A stretch of DNA of 64,000 nucleotides from Microtetraspora fusca (lineage in GTDB: Bacteria; Actinomycetota; Actinomycetes; Streptosporangiales; Streptosporangiaceae), in assembly GCF_001570365.1 (NCBI RefSeq), contig NZ_BBYK01000070.1:37335-101334 (forward strand). The letters are read 5' to 3'. Position numbers and translations under genes: made by a program. Below the pieces are notes generated by a model. The model was not told where the DNA came from, searched no databases, and saw nothing but the letters and a program-made list of their open reading frames with translations. Positions 16,899 to 26,052 of the stretch are shown here, in pieces (position 1 is the first letter of the stretch; each line of letters starts with the position of its first letter).

Positions 16899-17839
16899 GC
16901 AGGACGAAGGTCGCGATCATCGGATCGGGCAACATCGGCACCGACCTGATGATCAAGGTGTTGCGCGGGGCGCACCACCTCGAGATGGGCGCCATGGTCG
17001 GCATCGACCCCGAGTCGGACGGCCTGGCCCGCGCCGCCCGGTTCGGCGTCCAGACGACGCACGAGGGCGTCGACGGGCTGATCGCGCTGCCGGACTTCGG
17101 CGAGATCGAGATCGTCTTCGACGCGACCTCGGCCAAGGCGCACGAGATGAACGCCGCGAAGCTGATCCCGCTCGGGAAGCGGCTGATCGACCTGACCCCG
17201 GCGGCGATCGGGCCCTACGTCATCCCCGCCGTCAACCTGGACGAGCACCTCGACGCGCCCGACGTCAACATGGTCACCTGCGGCGGCCAGGCCACGATCC
17301 CGATCGTCGCCGCCGTCAGCCGGGTGGTGCCGGTCGAGTTCGCCGAGATCGTCGCGTCGATCGCGTCGAAGTCGGCCGGTCCGGGCACCCGCGCCAACAT
17401 CGACGAGTTCACCGAGACCACCTCGGCCGCCATCGAGCAGGTCGGCGGGGCGCGCCGCGGCAAGGCGATCATCATCCTCAACCCCGCCGAGCCGCCGATG
17501 ATCATGCGGGACACGGTCTTCTGTCTCGTCACGGCGCCGGACCCGGCCGTGCGCGAGGAGATCCGGCGATCGGTCGAGAAGATGGTCGCCGACGTCGCCG
17601 CCTACGTCCCGGGCTACCGGCTCAAGCAGCAGGTGCAGATCACGGAGATCCCCGCCGACCAGCCGGTCGGGACGCTCCTCGCCGACGGCGCCTCCCGGCC
17701 AACCCACCAGGTGTCGGTCTTCCTCGAGGTCGAGGGCGCCGCGCACTACCTCCCGGCCTACGCCGGCAACCTCGACATCATGACCTCCGCCGGCCTGCGG
17801 GTCGCGGAGCGCATCGCGGCAGGGAAGGCGGACCTCTGA
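16895..17839 (+). CDS. mhpF: acetaldehyde dehydrogenase (acylating)
   Basis: This 314-residue enzyme is of the DmpF/MhpF/HsaG family. It has an N-terminal NAD-binding loop [12 protein letters not shown] and the catalytic cysteine in [12 protein letters not shown] near residue 127. It turns acetaldehyde plus CoA and NAD+ into acetyl-CoA. It normally forms a channelled complex with the aldolase encoded immediately downstream, whose ATG shares one base with this stop (TGATG). Length and motif order match the family. Confidence 0.95.
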   Translation: MSRTKVAIIGSGNIGTDLMIKVLRGAHHLEMGAMVGIDPESDGLARAARFGVQTTHEGVDGLIALPDFGEIEIVFDATSAKAHEMNAAKLIPLGKRLIDLTPAAIGPYVIPAVNLDEHLDAPDVNMVTCGGQATIPIVAAVSRVVPVEFAEIVASIASKSAGPGTRANIDEFTETTSAAIEQVGGARRGKAIIILNPAEPPMIMRDTVFCLVTAPDPAVREEIRRSVEKMVADVAAYVPGYRLKQQVQITEIPADQPVGTLLADGASRPTHQVSVFLEVEGAAHYLPAYAGNLDIMTSAGLRVAERIAAGKADL

Positions 17840-18864
17840 TGGGCACCCCGATCTTCGTCCAGGACGTCACGCTGCGCGACGGGATGCACGCCATACGCCA
17901 CCGGATCACCCCGGAGGACGTCAAGCGCATCGTCACCGCGCTCGACCGGGCGGGCGTCGACGCGCTCGAGGTCGCGCACGGCGACGGCCTCGCCGGAGGG
18001 TCGCTCAACTACGGTCCCGGGTCGCACACCGACTGGGAATGGATCGAAGCCGCGGCATCGGTGCTGGTGAACGCCCGCCTCACCACGCTGCTGCTGCCGG
18101 GCGTCGGCACCGTCCACGAACTGAAGCGGGCCCACGACCTCGGCGTACGCTCCGTCCGGGTCGCCACGCACTGCACCGAGGCCGACATCTCCGCGCAGCA
18201 CATCGCCGCGGCGCGCGAGCTCGGCATGGATGTGTCCGGCTTCCTGATGCTCTCCCACATGGCCCCGCCGGAGGAGCTGGCCCGGCAGGCGAAGCTGATG
18301 GAGTCCTACGGCGCGCACTGCGTCTACGTCACCGACTCCGGCGGCCGGCTCACGATGAACGACGTGGCCGCACGGGTCCGCGCGTACCGGGACGTCCTCG
18401 ACGACGGGACCGAGATCGGCATCCACGCTCACGAGAACCTGTCGCTGTCGGTCGCCAACTCCGTCGTCGCGGTCGAGAACGGCGTCTACCGGGTCGACGC
18501 GTCGCTGGCGGGTCACGGCGCGGGCGCGGGCAACTGCCCGCTGGAGGCGTTCATCGCGGTCGCGGACCTCTCGGACTTCGAGCACCGATGCGACCTGTTC
18601 CAGCTCCAGGACGCCGCGGACGACATCGTCCGCCCGCTTCAGGACCGTCCGGTGCGGGTCGACCGGGAGACCCTCACCCTCGGGTACGCCGGCGTCTACT
18701 CGTCGTTCCTCCGCCACGCGGAGACCGCCGCCGCGCGGTACGACGTCGACGTCCGCGACATCCTCATGGAGTGCGGCCGCCGCCGGCTCGTGGGCGGCCA
18801 GGAGGACATGATCGTCGACATCGCGCTCACGATCGTCGCCGAGCGCGAGAAGCGGCCCGCCTGA
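17839..18864 (+). CDS. mhpE: 4-hydroxy-2-oxovalerate aldolase
   Basis: This 341-residue DmpG/MhpE/HsaF-type class II aldolase has [10 protein letters not shown] at residues 9-18, with the metal-binding Asp and catalytic His. The metal-ligand pair I-H-A-H sits near 200, followed by E-N-L where most homologues have H-N-L. It cleaves 4-hydroxy-2-oxovalerate to pyruvate and acetaldehyde, passing the latter to the dehydrogenase encoded upstream. It is the last gene of the arm and is followed by a strong hairpin shared with the convergent TetR gene. Confidence 0.94.
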   Translation: MGTPIFVQDVTLRDGMHAIRHRITPEDVKRIVTALDRAGVDALEVAHGDGLAGGSLNYGPGSHTDWEWIEAAASVLVNARLTTLLLPGVGTVHELKRAHDLGVRSVRVATHCTEADISAQHIAAARELGMDVSGFLMLSHMAPPEELARQAKLMESYGAHCVYVTDSGGRLTMNDVAARVRAYRDVLDDGTEIGIHAHENLSLSVANSVVAVENGVYRVDASLAGHGAGAGNCPLEAFIAVADLSDFEHRCDLFQLQDAADDIVRPLQDRPVRVDRETLTLGYAGVYSSFLRHAETAAARYDVDVRDILMECGRRRLVGGQEDMIVDIALTIVAEREKRPA

Positions 18865-18870
18865 CCGTCG

Positions 18871-18902
18871 CGCCGGCCGCGGGTCCGCCTCAGCGGCCGG
18901 CG
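18871..18902. terminator. bidirectional hairpin between aldolase and tetR genes
   Basis: CGCCGGCCGC (18871-18880) pairs perfectly with GCGGCCGGCG (18893-18902) around a 12-nt loop. It lies between two converging genes and overlaps the last codons of the TetR gene. There is no clear U-run, as is common in GC-rich actinobacteria. Confidence 0.5.
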
Positions 18903-19540
18903 ATCAGCGCCTCGCCGATCGCCACCATGGCGTCGGCGAGCTGGTCCATGAACTCCGAGATCGGCCTGCCGTCCCCCGACTGGAGCGAGACGAACGCTCC
19001 GTCGAACCCGGCCATGCCGAAGTGGGCGAGGGCGTCCGCGACCGTGTTCGCAGCGTCCTCGCCCTCGCTCATGAACGACGAGCGGATCATGTGCCGCATG
19101 TGGTCGCGGCCCTCGTCGCGGACCGCGATCACGGTCCGCGTCGCCTCCGGCGCCTCGGCGGCCTCGTTGCTCATCACCAGCACCAGCAACAGGCGGAGGA
19201 ACTCCTCCCGGTGCACGAAGACCTCGCCCGTCTTCTGCAGGTACCACCCCAGACGCTCACGCGGGGTGCCGCCCGCCGGCGGGTTCCGCTGGGCCTCGCG
19301 CATGGCGTCGAAGAAGCCCTGCGCCCCCTCGGCCATGACCGCCGAGAGCAGCCCCGCCTTGGACTCGAAGTGGTGGTAGAAGGCGCTCTTCGGCAGGCCC
19401 GTCTCCTTCACGAGCGTCGAGATCGACGTACCGGCGTAGCCGCGCACGGACATCACCCGGGCGGTCGCGTCGAGGATCTCCTGCCGCGACCGTCGGCCGC
19501 GGCGGTTTCCGGTTTGCGCCTCCTGCGCGGGCTTCTCCAC
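18890..19540 (-). CDS. TetR-family repressor of the upper meta-cleavage arm
   Basis: This 216-residue TetR protein has its N-terminal helix-turn-helix at residues about 14-60 (R-Q-E-I-L-D-A-T, then S-T-L-V-K-E-T-G-L-P-K-S-A-F-Y-H-H-F-E-S-K). The C-terminal domain is long and helical for ligand binding. The GTG at 19540 is preferred; an ATG at 19576 would add 12 basic residues, so the start is uncertain. It diverges from the hydroxylase gene, and a perfect 22-bp palindrome lies between them, the expected TetR operator. Confidence 0.88.
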   Translation of the reverse strand: MEKPAQEAQTGNRRGRRSRQEILDATARVMSVRGYAGTSISTLVKETGLPKSAFYHHFESKAGLLSAVMAEGAQGFFDAMREAQRNPPAGGTPRERLGWYLQKTGEVFVHREEFLRLLLVLVMSNEAAEAPEATRTVIAVRDEGRDHMRHMIRSSFMSEGEDAANTVADALAHFGMAGFDGAFVSLQSGDGRPISEFMDQLADAMVAIGEALIAGR

Positions 19541-19619
19541 CCGCCGAAGTCTAGGGACCCGGCGATGGCGCCTCATCCCGCAGGCCCTGCCGCTGTGCAT
19601 CTCGGTTCCCGATGACCTC

Positions 19620-19648
19620 TTGACATACGGCCGCGGCTCGTTGTTACT
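19620..19648 (+). promoter_or_regulatory. promoter of the hydroxylase operon
   Basis: TTGACA (19620-19625) is followed after 17 bp by GTTACT (19643-19648). The -35 is perfect and the -10 poor. The predicted start of transcription falls just before the TetR-type palindrome, so bound repressor would block initiation. Confidence 0.45.
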
Positions 19649-19659
19649 CTCCTCCACGA

Positions 19660-19681
19660 TTGGACCGAACGTTCGGTCCAA
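19660..19681. promoter_or_regulatory. perfect 22-bp palindromic TetR-type operator
   Basis: TTGGACCGAAC (19660-19670) is followed directly by its exact reverse complement (19671-19681). The A-C-C-G-A-A-C-G-T-T-C-G-G-T core is typical of TetR-family operators. It sits between divergent tetR and hydroxylase genes, immediately downstream of the hydroxylase promoter, so repression of the upper arm and autoregulation are both likely. Confidence 0.8.
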
Positions 19682-19724
19682 AAGTGCCACATGGGGCACG
19701 TGCGGCCGAGAACGGAGTCAGCGC

Positions 19725-21269
19725 ATGACCGAGAGCTACGACGCGGACGTCGCGATCGTCGGGTACGGCCCGACCGGCGTGATCGCCGCACTGACCCTCG
19801 CCAGGTACGGCGTCTCCGCCGTCGCCCTCGAGCGGGACAAGGACCTCTATCCCCGGGCCCGGGCCGTGACCGTCAACGACTGGACGATGCGGATCTTCCA
19901 GGACCTCGGCGTCGACGAGCGGGTCGACAAGAAGATCGACCCCCAGCGGGCCCTGCGCTGGGTGACCTACGGAGGCACGGAGATCATGCGGGTCGAGCAC
20001 CCGCCCTCGACGCTGGGCCGCAAGCCGCGCTTCTACAACATCTACCAGCCGACCATGGAGGCCGAGCTCCGCGCGGCCGCGCAGGAGTACGGCGACCGCA
20101 TCGCCGTCCACTACGGCGCCGAGGTCACGGGGATCGACCAGGACGCCGACGGCGTCACCGTCACCTCGACGGACATCGCCACCGGCGAGACCCGCACCAC
20201 CCGCGCCCGATACGCGATCGGCGCCGACGGCGGCAGCAGCACCATCCGGGGCGAGGCGGGCTGTCGCCTGCTGGGCGACACCAACGACGTCACGTGGGTG
20301 GTCATCGACTGCCGCGTCAAGCGGTGGTGGCCCGACCGGGACTTCCTGACCTTCTGGTCCGACAAGGAGCGGCCCGTCGTCGACATCGCGCTCTCCGCCG
20401 GCAACCACCGCTGGGAGATCCCGCTCAAACCCGACGAGTCCCCCGAGGACTACCCGACCAGCGCCGAGGTCTGGCCGCTGCTCAAGGCGCTCGGTGTCAC
20501 CGAGGAGGACGTCGAGATCCACCAGCACGCCTTCTACAAGCACCACGTCCGGATGGCCGACACCTGGCGCAACGGCCGGGTGTTCCTGGCCGGGGACGCG
20601 GCCCACCTGATGCCGCCGTGGGCCGGCGCCGGGATGCAGACCGGAATGCGTGACGCCCACAACCTGGGCTGGAAGCTCGCCCGCGTGATCAAGGGCGAGC
20701 TGCCCGAGAGCTGGCTGGACACCTACGAGGCCGAGCGGCGCCCGAACGCCGCCTTCTACACCGGGCTCGCGGTCCAGCTCGGGCGGGTCATCAAGCAGGA
20801 GCTGTCCGAGGAGGAGCAGGCCGCGATGAACGCGGTCCCTCAGGACACGGTCACCCCGTTCGAGCCGCCGCTCATCGCCCCGCCGGTGCTCGAGGGCGGA
20901 TGGATCCGGGGGCCGCTGGGCGACGCCAGCATCGTCGGCCGGATGGTCCCGCAGCCGATCGCCGGCGACGCCGTCGGCCGGATGGCGCGCCTGGACGACC
21001 TCCTCGGCGACGGCTTCGTGCTGCTCGGCGACGACGTCGACCCCGCGACTCTGCTGACCGCGGAGGAGAAGGCGGGCTGGGACGCGCTCGGCGCCCGCTA
21101 CGTCGCGATACGGCCGAAGACGGCGTACACGCAGGGCCCGGACGAGCTGGTCGACCTCGACGAGGTCCTCCTGCCGTGGCTGCGCCGGTACGGCGCCCGC
21201 GCCGTGGCGCTCCGCCCCGACAAGTTCGTCGCCGCCGCGGACGTCAGCGGCCTCGCCGTACCCGCCTGA
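19725..21269 (+). CDS. FAD-dependent aromatic hydroxylase (MhpA-like)
   Basis: This 514-residue class A flavoprotein monooxygenase has its first FAD loop V-G-Y-G-P-T-G near residues 11-17 and its second V-F-L-A-G-D-A-A-H-L-M-P-P near 290. The C-terminus (from about 420) is thioredoxin-like, as in MhpA and phenol hydroxylases. Relatives hydroxylate 3-hydroxyphenylpropionate or similar phenolic acids next to the existing OH, making a catechol for ring cleavage. The ATG lies 44 nt after the TetR palindrome. The next gene, 28 bp away, encodes an extradiol dioxygenase, which fits. The exact substrate is open. Confidence 0.88.
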   Translation: MTESYDADVAIVGYGPTGVIAALTLARYGVSAVALERDKDLYPRARAVTVNDWTMRIFQDLGVDERVDKKIDPQRALRWVTYGGTEIMRVEHPPSTLGRKPRFYNIYQPTMEAELRAAAQEYGDRIAVHYGAEVTGIDQDADGVTVTSTDIATGETRTTRARYAIGADGGSSTIRGEAGCRLLGDTNDVTWVVIDCRVKRWWPDRDFLTFWSDKERPVVDIALSAGNHRWEIPLKPDESPEDYPTSAEVWPLLKALGVTEEDVEIHQHAFYKHHVRMADTWRNGRVFLAGDAAHLMPPWAGAGMQTGMRDAHNLGWKLARVIKGELPESWLDTYEAERRPNAAFYTGLAVQLGRVIKQELSEEEQAAMNAVPQDTVTPFEPPLIAPPVLEGGWIRGPLGDASIVGRMVPQPIAGDAVGRMARLDDLLGDGFVLLGDDVDPATLLTAEEKAGWDALGARYVAIRPKTAYTQGPDELVDLDEVLLPWLRRYGARAVALRPDKFVAAADVSGLAVPA

Positions 21270-21297
21270 GATCGCTTACCTGAGAAAGAGAAGAGAG

Positions 21298-22230
21298 ATG
21301 TCCGGAGTCAAGGAACTCGGTTACGTCGTCTACGAGGTCGGCGACCTCGCTGACTGGGAGCACTTCGCCGTCGAACTGCTGGGCATGCGGTTCGGAGAGA
21401 AGACCGATGGCGGCTTCACGCTGCGCACCGACGAGAAGGCCCACCGCTGGATCATCACCAGGGGGCCCACCGACGACCTGGTGGCCACCGGCTACGAGGT
21501 CTCGGACGCCGCCACGCTCGACGCGCTGGTCGAGAAGGTCCGTGCGGCCGGGGTCGAGGTCACCGAAGGCGACGACGCCCTCGCGGCCGCCCGCAAGGTG
21601 GAGCGGATCTTCGTGACCACGGACCCCATGGGCAACCGGATCGAGCTGGTCACGGGCCTGGCCGACGCCGCCACGCCGTTCGAGTCCGCGAAGCTGCTCG
21701 GCGGGTTCGTCACGGGTGCCGGTGGCGCGGGCCACCAGGTCCTCCTGGCGCACGGTGTCCCGCGAGAGACCTACCTGCACTTCTACATCGACCTGCTCGG
21801 CTTCAAGATCAGCGACGTCATCGTCGAGGAGCTGGCCCCGGGCGTGGTCGCCGACCTGATCTTCCTGCACTGCAACGGCCGTCACCACACCGTGGCCTTC
21901 GGCGATCTGCCGTCGCCGAAGAAGACCCATCACTTCATGGTCGAGGTGACCGACATCCGCGACGTCGGCCTGGCCTACGACCGGTGCATGGACGCCAAGC
22001 AGCCGTTCGAGATGACGCTCGGGATGCATCCGAACGACCACATGTTCAGCTTCTACGTCTTCACCCCCTCGGGATTCAGCGTCGAGTACGGCTGGGGCGG
22101 GCTGATCATCGACGACGAGACGTGGGAGGTGAAGACGCTCGACAGGCTGCACAGCTGGGGCCACCGCCCCCCGGGCGTCGTCGCCGAGCTGCTGGCCGCC
22201 GCGCCCACACCGAACGGGAAGGACAACTGA
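21298..22230 (+). CDS. type I extradiol (meta-cleaving) dioxygenase
   Basis: This 310-residue two-domain vicinal-oxygen-chelate dioxygenase resembles BphC/HsaC. The Fe(II) ligands are in their expected places: His146 in G-A-G-H-Q, a His near 211 in K-T-H-H-F, and Glu263 in S-V-E-Y-G. AAGAGAAGAGAG precedes the ATG. It cleaves the catechol made by the upstream hydroxylase next to its hydroxyl groups. Classic mhp clusters use an unrelated LigB-type enzyme at this step, so this cluster mixes lineages. Its stop shares one base with the next start (TGATG). Confidence 0.93.
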   Translation: MSGVKELGYVVYEVGDLADWEHFAVELLGMRFGEKTDGGFTLRTDEKAHRWIITRGPTDDLVATGYEVSDAATLDALVEKVRAAGVEVTEGDDALAAARKVERIFVTTDPMGNRIELVTGLADAATPFESAKLLGGFVTGAGGAGHQVLLAHGVPRETYLHFYIDLLGFKISDVIVEELAPGVVADLIFLHCNGRHHTVAFGDLPSPKKTHHFMVEVTDIRDVGLAYDRCMDAKQPFEMTLGMHPNDHMFSFYVFTPSGFSVEYGWGGLIIDDETWEVKTLDRLHSWGHRPPGVVAELLAAAPTPNGKDN

Positions 22231-23075
22231 TGACCCTCGACGCCAAGGACATCGCGCGCACCGTCCAGACCGAGGACTGGAAGCTTCGCTACTACGAGGC
22301 GGGCTCCGGCCACCCGGTCGTGCTGCTGCACGGCAGTGGACCGGGCGCGACGGGGTGGAGCAACTTCGCCGGCAACATCGAGGCGCTGGCCGAGCACTTC
22401 CACGTGTACGCCGTCGACATGCCCGGCTGGGGCGAGTCGGACCCCGCGACCGTCGACCGGCTCGACCATGTGCGGGCGGCGATCCAGTTCCTGGACGCCC
22501 TCGGCATCGAGAAGGCCGCGTTCGTCGGCAACTCGATGGGCGGCCAGACCTCGCTGCGGCTGGCCACGGAGCACCCCGGCCGGATCTCGCACCTGGTCAC
22601 CATGGGTCCGCCGGTCGGCCGGATGCCCACGCTCTTCGGCGCCGGCGACGGCCCCTCCGAGGGCCTGAAGGTGCTGATCCAGGCCTACCGCGACGCGAGC
22701 CCGGAGAACATGCGCCGGCTCGTCGAGATCATGGTCTACGACAAGGCCCGGTTCGCCACCCCCGAGCTGTGCCAGGCGCGCTCGGACGCCGCGCTCGCGC
22801 GTCCGGACCACCTGCGCAACTACGTGGACGGCCTGCCGAAGGGCGCCCCGCTGCCGAAGTGGGTCAAGCCGGAGCTGCTGCCGACGATCCAGGTGCCGAC
22901 CCTGCTCATCCACGGCCGCGACGACCGCGTCGTCTCGTTCGAGACCTCGATGTACCTGCTGGCGAACATCCCGAACAGCCGGCTGGTGGTGCTCAACCGC
23001 TGCGGGCACTGGGCGATGATCGAGCACGCCGACGAGTTCAACCGGCTGGTCGCCGACTTCATCGCGAACAACTGA
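22230..23075 (+). CDS. meta-cleavage product C-C hydrolase (alpha/beta hydrolase)
   Basis: This 281-residue MhpC/HsaD-type hydrolase has an oxyanion region H-G-S-G-P-G-A near residue 35, nucleophile Ser102 in G-N-S-M-G-G, an acid in H-G-R-D-D-R and the catalytic His in R-C-G-H-W near 257. It splits the ring-cleavage product into 2-hydroxypentadienoate, which feeds the hydratase in the other arm, plus a carboxylic acid. It is translationally coupled to the dioxygenase. No CoA ligase or transporter for the aromatic substrate is present in the arm. Confidence 0.92.
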   Translation: MTLDAKDIARTVQTEDWKLRYYEAGSGHPVVLLHGSGPGATGWSNFAGNIEALAEHFHVYAVDMPGWGESDPATVDRLDHVRAAIQFLDALGIEKAAFVGNSMGGQTSLRLATEHPGRISHLVTMGPPVGRMPTLFGAGDGPSEGLKVLIQAYRDASPENMRRLVEIMVYDKARFATPELCQARSDAALARPDHLRNYVDGLPKGAPLPKWVKPELLPTIQVPTLLIHGRDDRVVSFETSMYLLANIPNSRLVVLNRCGHWAMIEHADEFNRLVADFIANN

Positions 23076-23103
23076 CCCGGTGGCTTCAGGTCCGTTCGGT
23101 CGT

Positions 23104-23144
23104 GGAGCACGGCGGTGAGGGCGATCCCCACCTCGCCGTGCTCC
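23104..23144. terminator. hairpin between convergent hydrolase and acetyltransferase genes
   Basis: GGAGCACGGCG (23104-23114) and CGCCGTGCTCC (23134-23144) form a perfect 11-bp stem with a 19-nt loop. It lies between genes that converge, so it can serve both. No U-run follows. On the minus strand the same stretch can be read as a peptide vaguely like a regulator C-terminus, which I do not accept as a gene. Confidence 0.5.
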
Positions 23145-23211
23145 GCGACCGGCACCGCGACCGCGGCATCTCGTCGTCGGTCCGTACGCATCGGTGCTCC
23201 GGAAGACGGTC

Positions 23212-25881
23212 TCACCGCAGCCGGCGGCGGAACGGCGAGGGCGGGGGAGCGGCCGGTGCGAGCCGCACCCGGATGTCCACCGCCGCGGCCCCGCGCGGGG
23301 TGACGATCAGCGGGTTGACGTCGAGCTCGGCGACCTCGGGCAGGTCGTCGAGCAGCTTCCCGACGCGGACGATCCGCTCCTCGAGAGCCCGTATGTCCAC
23401 CTCCGGACGTCCCCGGTAGCCGAACAGCAGCGGCGCGCAGCGCAGCTCCCCGATCATCTCGGCCGCGTCCGCGTGGGTCAGCGGCGGCACCCGGAACGCG
23501 TGGTCGGCCAGCAGCTCGGCGGTCACCCCGCCCAGGCCGACCATGACCAGCGGGCCGAACGCGGCGTGCCGGACGCCCCCCACGATCATCTCCACGCCGC
23601 CGGTCACCATCCGCTGCACGATCGCGCCGGTCATCGCCGGGCCGATCCGCTCGGCCATCTCCCGGTACGCCGCGGCCGCCTCCTCGGGCGTACGCAGCCC
23701 CAGCCGCACCCCTCCGACGTCGCTCTTGTGCACGAGGGCGGGGCCGGTGGCCTTCAGGACGGCGGGCAGCCCGGTCAGGGCCGCCGCCTCGGCCGCGCTC
23801 TCCGGCCCGTCCACGCCGATGGACTCGCACACCTCCACGCCGTAGCAGCCGAGCAGCCGGGACGCCGTGCGGTGGTCGAGCCAGCCGCCGCCCGGCGAAC
23901 GTGCGAGCTCCTGGGAGACGATCTCCTCCGCCGTCGCGACCGCGCGCCGCTCCCGCTCGGAGTCCGTCTCCGTCTCCGGCTCCTCCGGACGGGCCCGCCA
24001 GCGGGCGTAGTGCACCGCGCGGGACAGCGCGTGCACCGCCTGCTCGGGGAACGCGTACGACGGCACCCGGCCGCCGATCAGCCCGTCGTGGCCCACGACG
24101 CAGGCGAGCACGGTCTTGCCCGTGTCACGGGTCGCCTCCTCGATGGCGGCCTCCGTAAGGACCCGGCCGGAGCCGAAGGGCGGCGTGTAGACCACGACGA
24201 CGGCGTCCACGCCGGGGTCGGCCAGCACGGCGGAGACGGCGAAGCCCAGCTCGTCCGCGCCGCCGTCGGCGGTGAGGTCGACCGGGTTGCCCACGGCGGC
24301 GCCCGGCCGCAGCCGCTCGCGCAGCCGCCGCTTCGTCTCGGCCGACAGCTCGGGCACCTCCAGTCCCAGTCGCTCGCAGGCGTCGGCCGTCATCGCCTCG
24401 GGGCCGCCGGAGTTGCCGACGATCGCCACCCGGCCGCCGGCGGGCAGCGGCTGCCCGATCAGCAGCCGGGCCGTGTCGAGCAGGTCCTGGACGGTGTCCA
24501 CCCGGATCACGCCGGCGCCGCTCAGCAGCGCGTCCACCGCGGTGTCCGGGGTCGCCGCGGCCGCCGTGTGCGAGCGCACGGCCCGGTCGCCGGAGGCGCT
24601 GCGGCCGCTCTTGACCACCACGATCGGCTTCGTGCGGCCGACGCGGCGGGCGATCCGGCCGAAGCGGCGCGGGTTGCCGAAGGACTCCAGATAGAGGCCG
24701 ATCACGCCGGTCCGGTCGTCGTCCTCCCAGTACTCCAGCAGGTCGTTGCCGCTCACGTCCGCCTTGTTGCCGACGGAGACGAAGCCGGACAGGCCGAGGC
24801 CGACCTCGGCGGCGCGGTCGATCAGCGCCACCGCGACGGCGCCCGACTGCGACATCAGGGCCAGCCGGCCGGGTGCGGGAGCCGCGGGCAGGAAGCTGGC
24901 GTTGAGCCGTGACCCGGTGTCCACGACGCCCAGGCAGTTGGGGCCGACCAGGCGCATCCCCGCCTCGCGGCAGATCGCCAGCAGCTCCGCCTCCTGTTTC
25001 GCGTCGCCCGTCTCGGCGAAGCCCGCGCTCACCACGACCAGGTTCCCCACGCCCGCTCTGGCGCAGTCGCGCGCCACGTCGAGCACGGCCGGCGCGGGCA
25101 CGGCGACGACCGCCAGCCCGACCGGTCCGGGGACGCTGTCCAGGTCGGGGTAGGCGGTGAGATCGCAGATCCGGTCCGCGCGCGGGTTGACCGGATAGAT
25201 CGGGCCGGGGAAGCCGCCCTCGACCAGGTTGCGCAGCACCCGGTGGCCCACACTCGACGGGTCGCGGCCCGCGCCGACGACGGCCACCGACTCCGGCGAG
25301 AACAAACCGGCCAGCGAGGCGCGCTCCGCCTCGTGCGCGCGCTTCTCGACCTTCGCCAGGAGGCGGCGGGTGGGCCGCAGGACGATCCGCAGCTCCACCT
25401 GCTCGCCCTCGTGCCGCCGCCCCATCTCCAGGCCCAGGTCCCGGACGACGTCGAGCATCGGCCGGTTCTCGGCCAGGACGTCGGCGACCATCTCGCGTAC
25501 GCCGCTCTCGGCCGCGTCCAGGGCCAGGTGCTCCAGCAGGAGCGTGCCGAGCCCCAGGCCGTGCACGCCGTCGTCGAGGAGGATGCCCAGGTCGGCCGTC
25601 TCGCCGGTGTCGTCGGTCACGTACTCGGCGACCGCCACGAGCCGGCCGTTCATCAGGGCGACGAGCGCGTGGCCGGCGTAGTCCGGCTCGGTCAGATGGT
25701 CGGCGTGGACGTGGGCCGAGGCCCGGCCCCCGCTGAAGAACCGCAGATAGGCGGACCGTTCGCTGGTCCGCTCGATCAGGGCGTGCAGGGCGGGCCGGTC
25801 CGCGGGGCGCAGCGGACGCAGATGGGCGATCCCGCCGTCGCGGAGGAGGACGTCGCATTCACCGGAGGGCGCTCGTTTCAT
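23212..25881 (-). CDS. GNAT acetyltransferase fused to NDP-forming acyl-CoA ligase (Pat-like)
   Basis: This 889-residue fusion has an N-terminal GNAT domain (about 15-180, acetyl-CoA loop G-L-G-L-G-T near 109). An acyl-CoA synthetase alpha region follows, with a CoA-binding Rossmann fold near 195, a phospho-His candidate in V-R-S-H-T-A near 430 and G-N-S-G-G-P near 480, then a C-terminal ATP-grasp domain (V-L-K-A-T near 705, D-V-N-P-L near 862). The order GNAT first is the actinobacterial form of Pat-type protein lysine acetyltransferases, which acetylate acyl-CoA synthetases and other enzymes. Whether it also makes acyl-CoA is undecided. It converges on the aromatic cluster and has no operon partner. 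Confidence 0.85.
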   Translation of the reverse strand: MKRAPSGECDVLLRDGGIAHLRPLRPADRPALHALIERTSERSAYLRFFSGGRASAHVHADHLTEPDYAGHALVALMNGRLVAVAEYVTDDTGETADLGILLDDGVHGLGLGTLLLEHLALDAAESGVREMVADVLAENRPMLDVVRDLGLEMGRRHEGEQVELRIVLRPTRRLLAKVEKRAHEAERASLAGLFSPESVAVVGAGRDPSSVGHRVLRNLVEGGFPGPIYPVNPRADRICDLTAYPDLDSVPGPVGLAVVAVPAPAVLDVARDCARAGVGNLVVVSAGFAETGDAKQEAELLAICREAGMRLVGPNCLGVVDTGSRLNASFLPAAPAPGRLALMSQSGAVAVALIDRAAEVGLGLSGFVSVGNKADVSGNDLLEYWEDDDRTGVIGLYLESFGNPRRFGRIARRVGRTKPIVVVKSGRSASGDRAVRSHTAAAATPDTAVDALLSGAGVIRVDTVQDLLDTARLLIGQPLPAGGRVAIVGNSGGPEAMTADACERLGLEVPELSAETKRRLRERLRPGAAVGNPVDLTADGGADELGFAVSAVLADPGVDAVVVVYTPPFGSGRVLTEAAIEEATRDTGKTVLACVVGHDGLIGGRVPSYAFPEQAVHALSRAVHYARWRARPEEPETETDSERERRAVATAEEIVSQELARSPGGGWLDHRTASRLLGCYGVEVCESIGVDGPESAAEAAALTGLPAVLKATGPALVHKSDVGGVRLGLRTPEEAAAAYREMAERIGPAMTGAIVQRMVTGGVEMIVGGVRHAAFGPLVMVGLGGVTAELLADHAFRVPPLTHADAAEMIGELRCAPLLFGYRGRPEVDIRALEERIVRVGKLLDDLPEVAELDVNPLIVTPRGAAAVDIRVRLAPAAPPPSPFRRRLR

Positions 25882-26052
25882 GGCTCCACCCTCGGATGGG
25901 ACGAATGTCAGGAAACAGGGTCTTTATGCCCATCGGGCACGGGCTCTCGTCCCTCCGGCCCATGTGAGGCCGCCGACGCGGTCGCGCCGCCGGCCCGGCG
26001 TCCGGCCGGGCCAACCTTCTCACCGACCTCCCCGCCTGGGAGGATGCTTGCC

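Noticed and set aside
23076..23211. Possible regulator C-terminus on the minus strand (A-V-A-V-P-V and A-L-T-A-V-L)
   Set aside because: The likeness is a few residues only and has no start or domain. The stretch is better explained as a terminator hairpin region.
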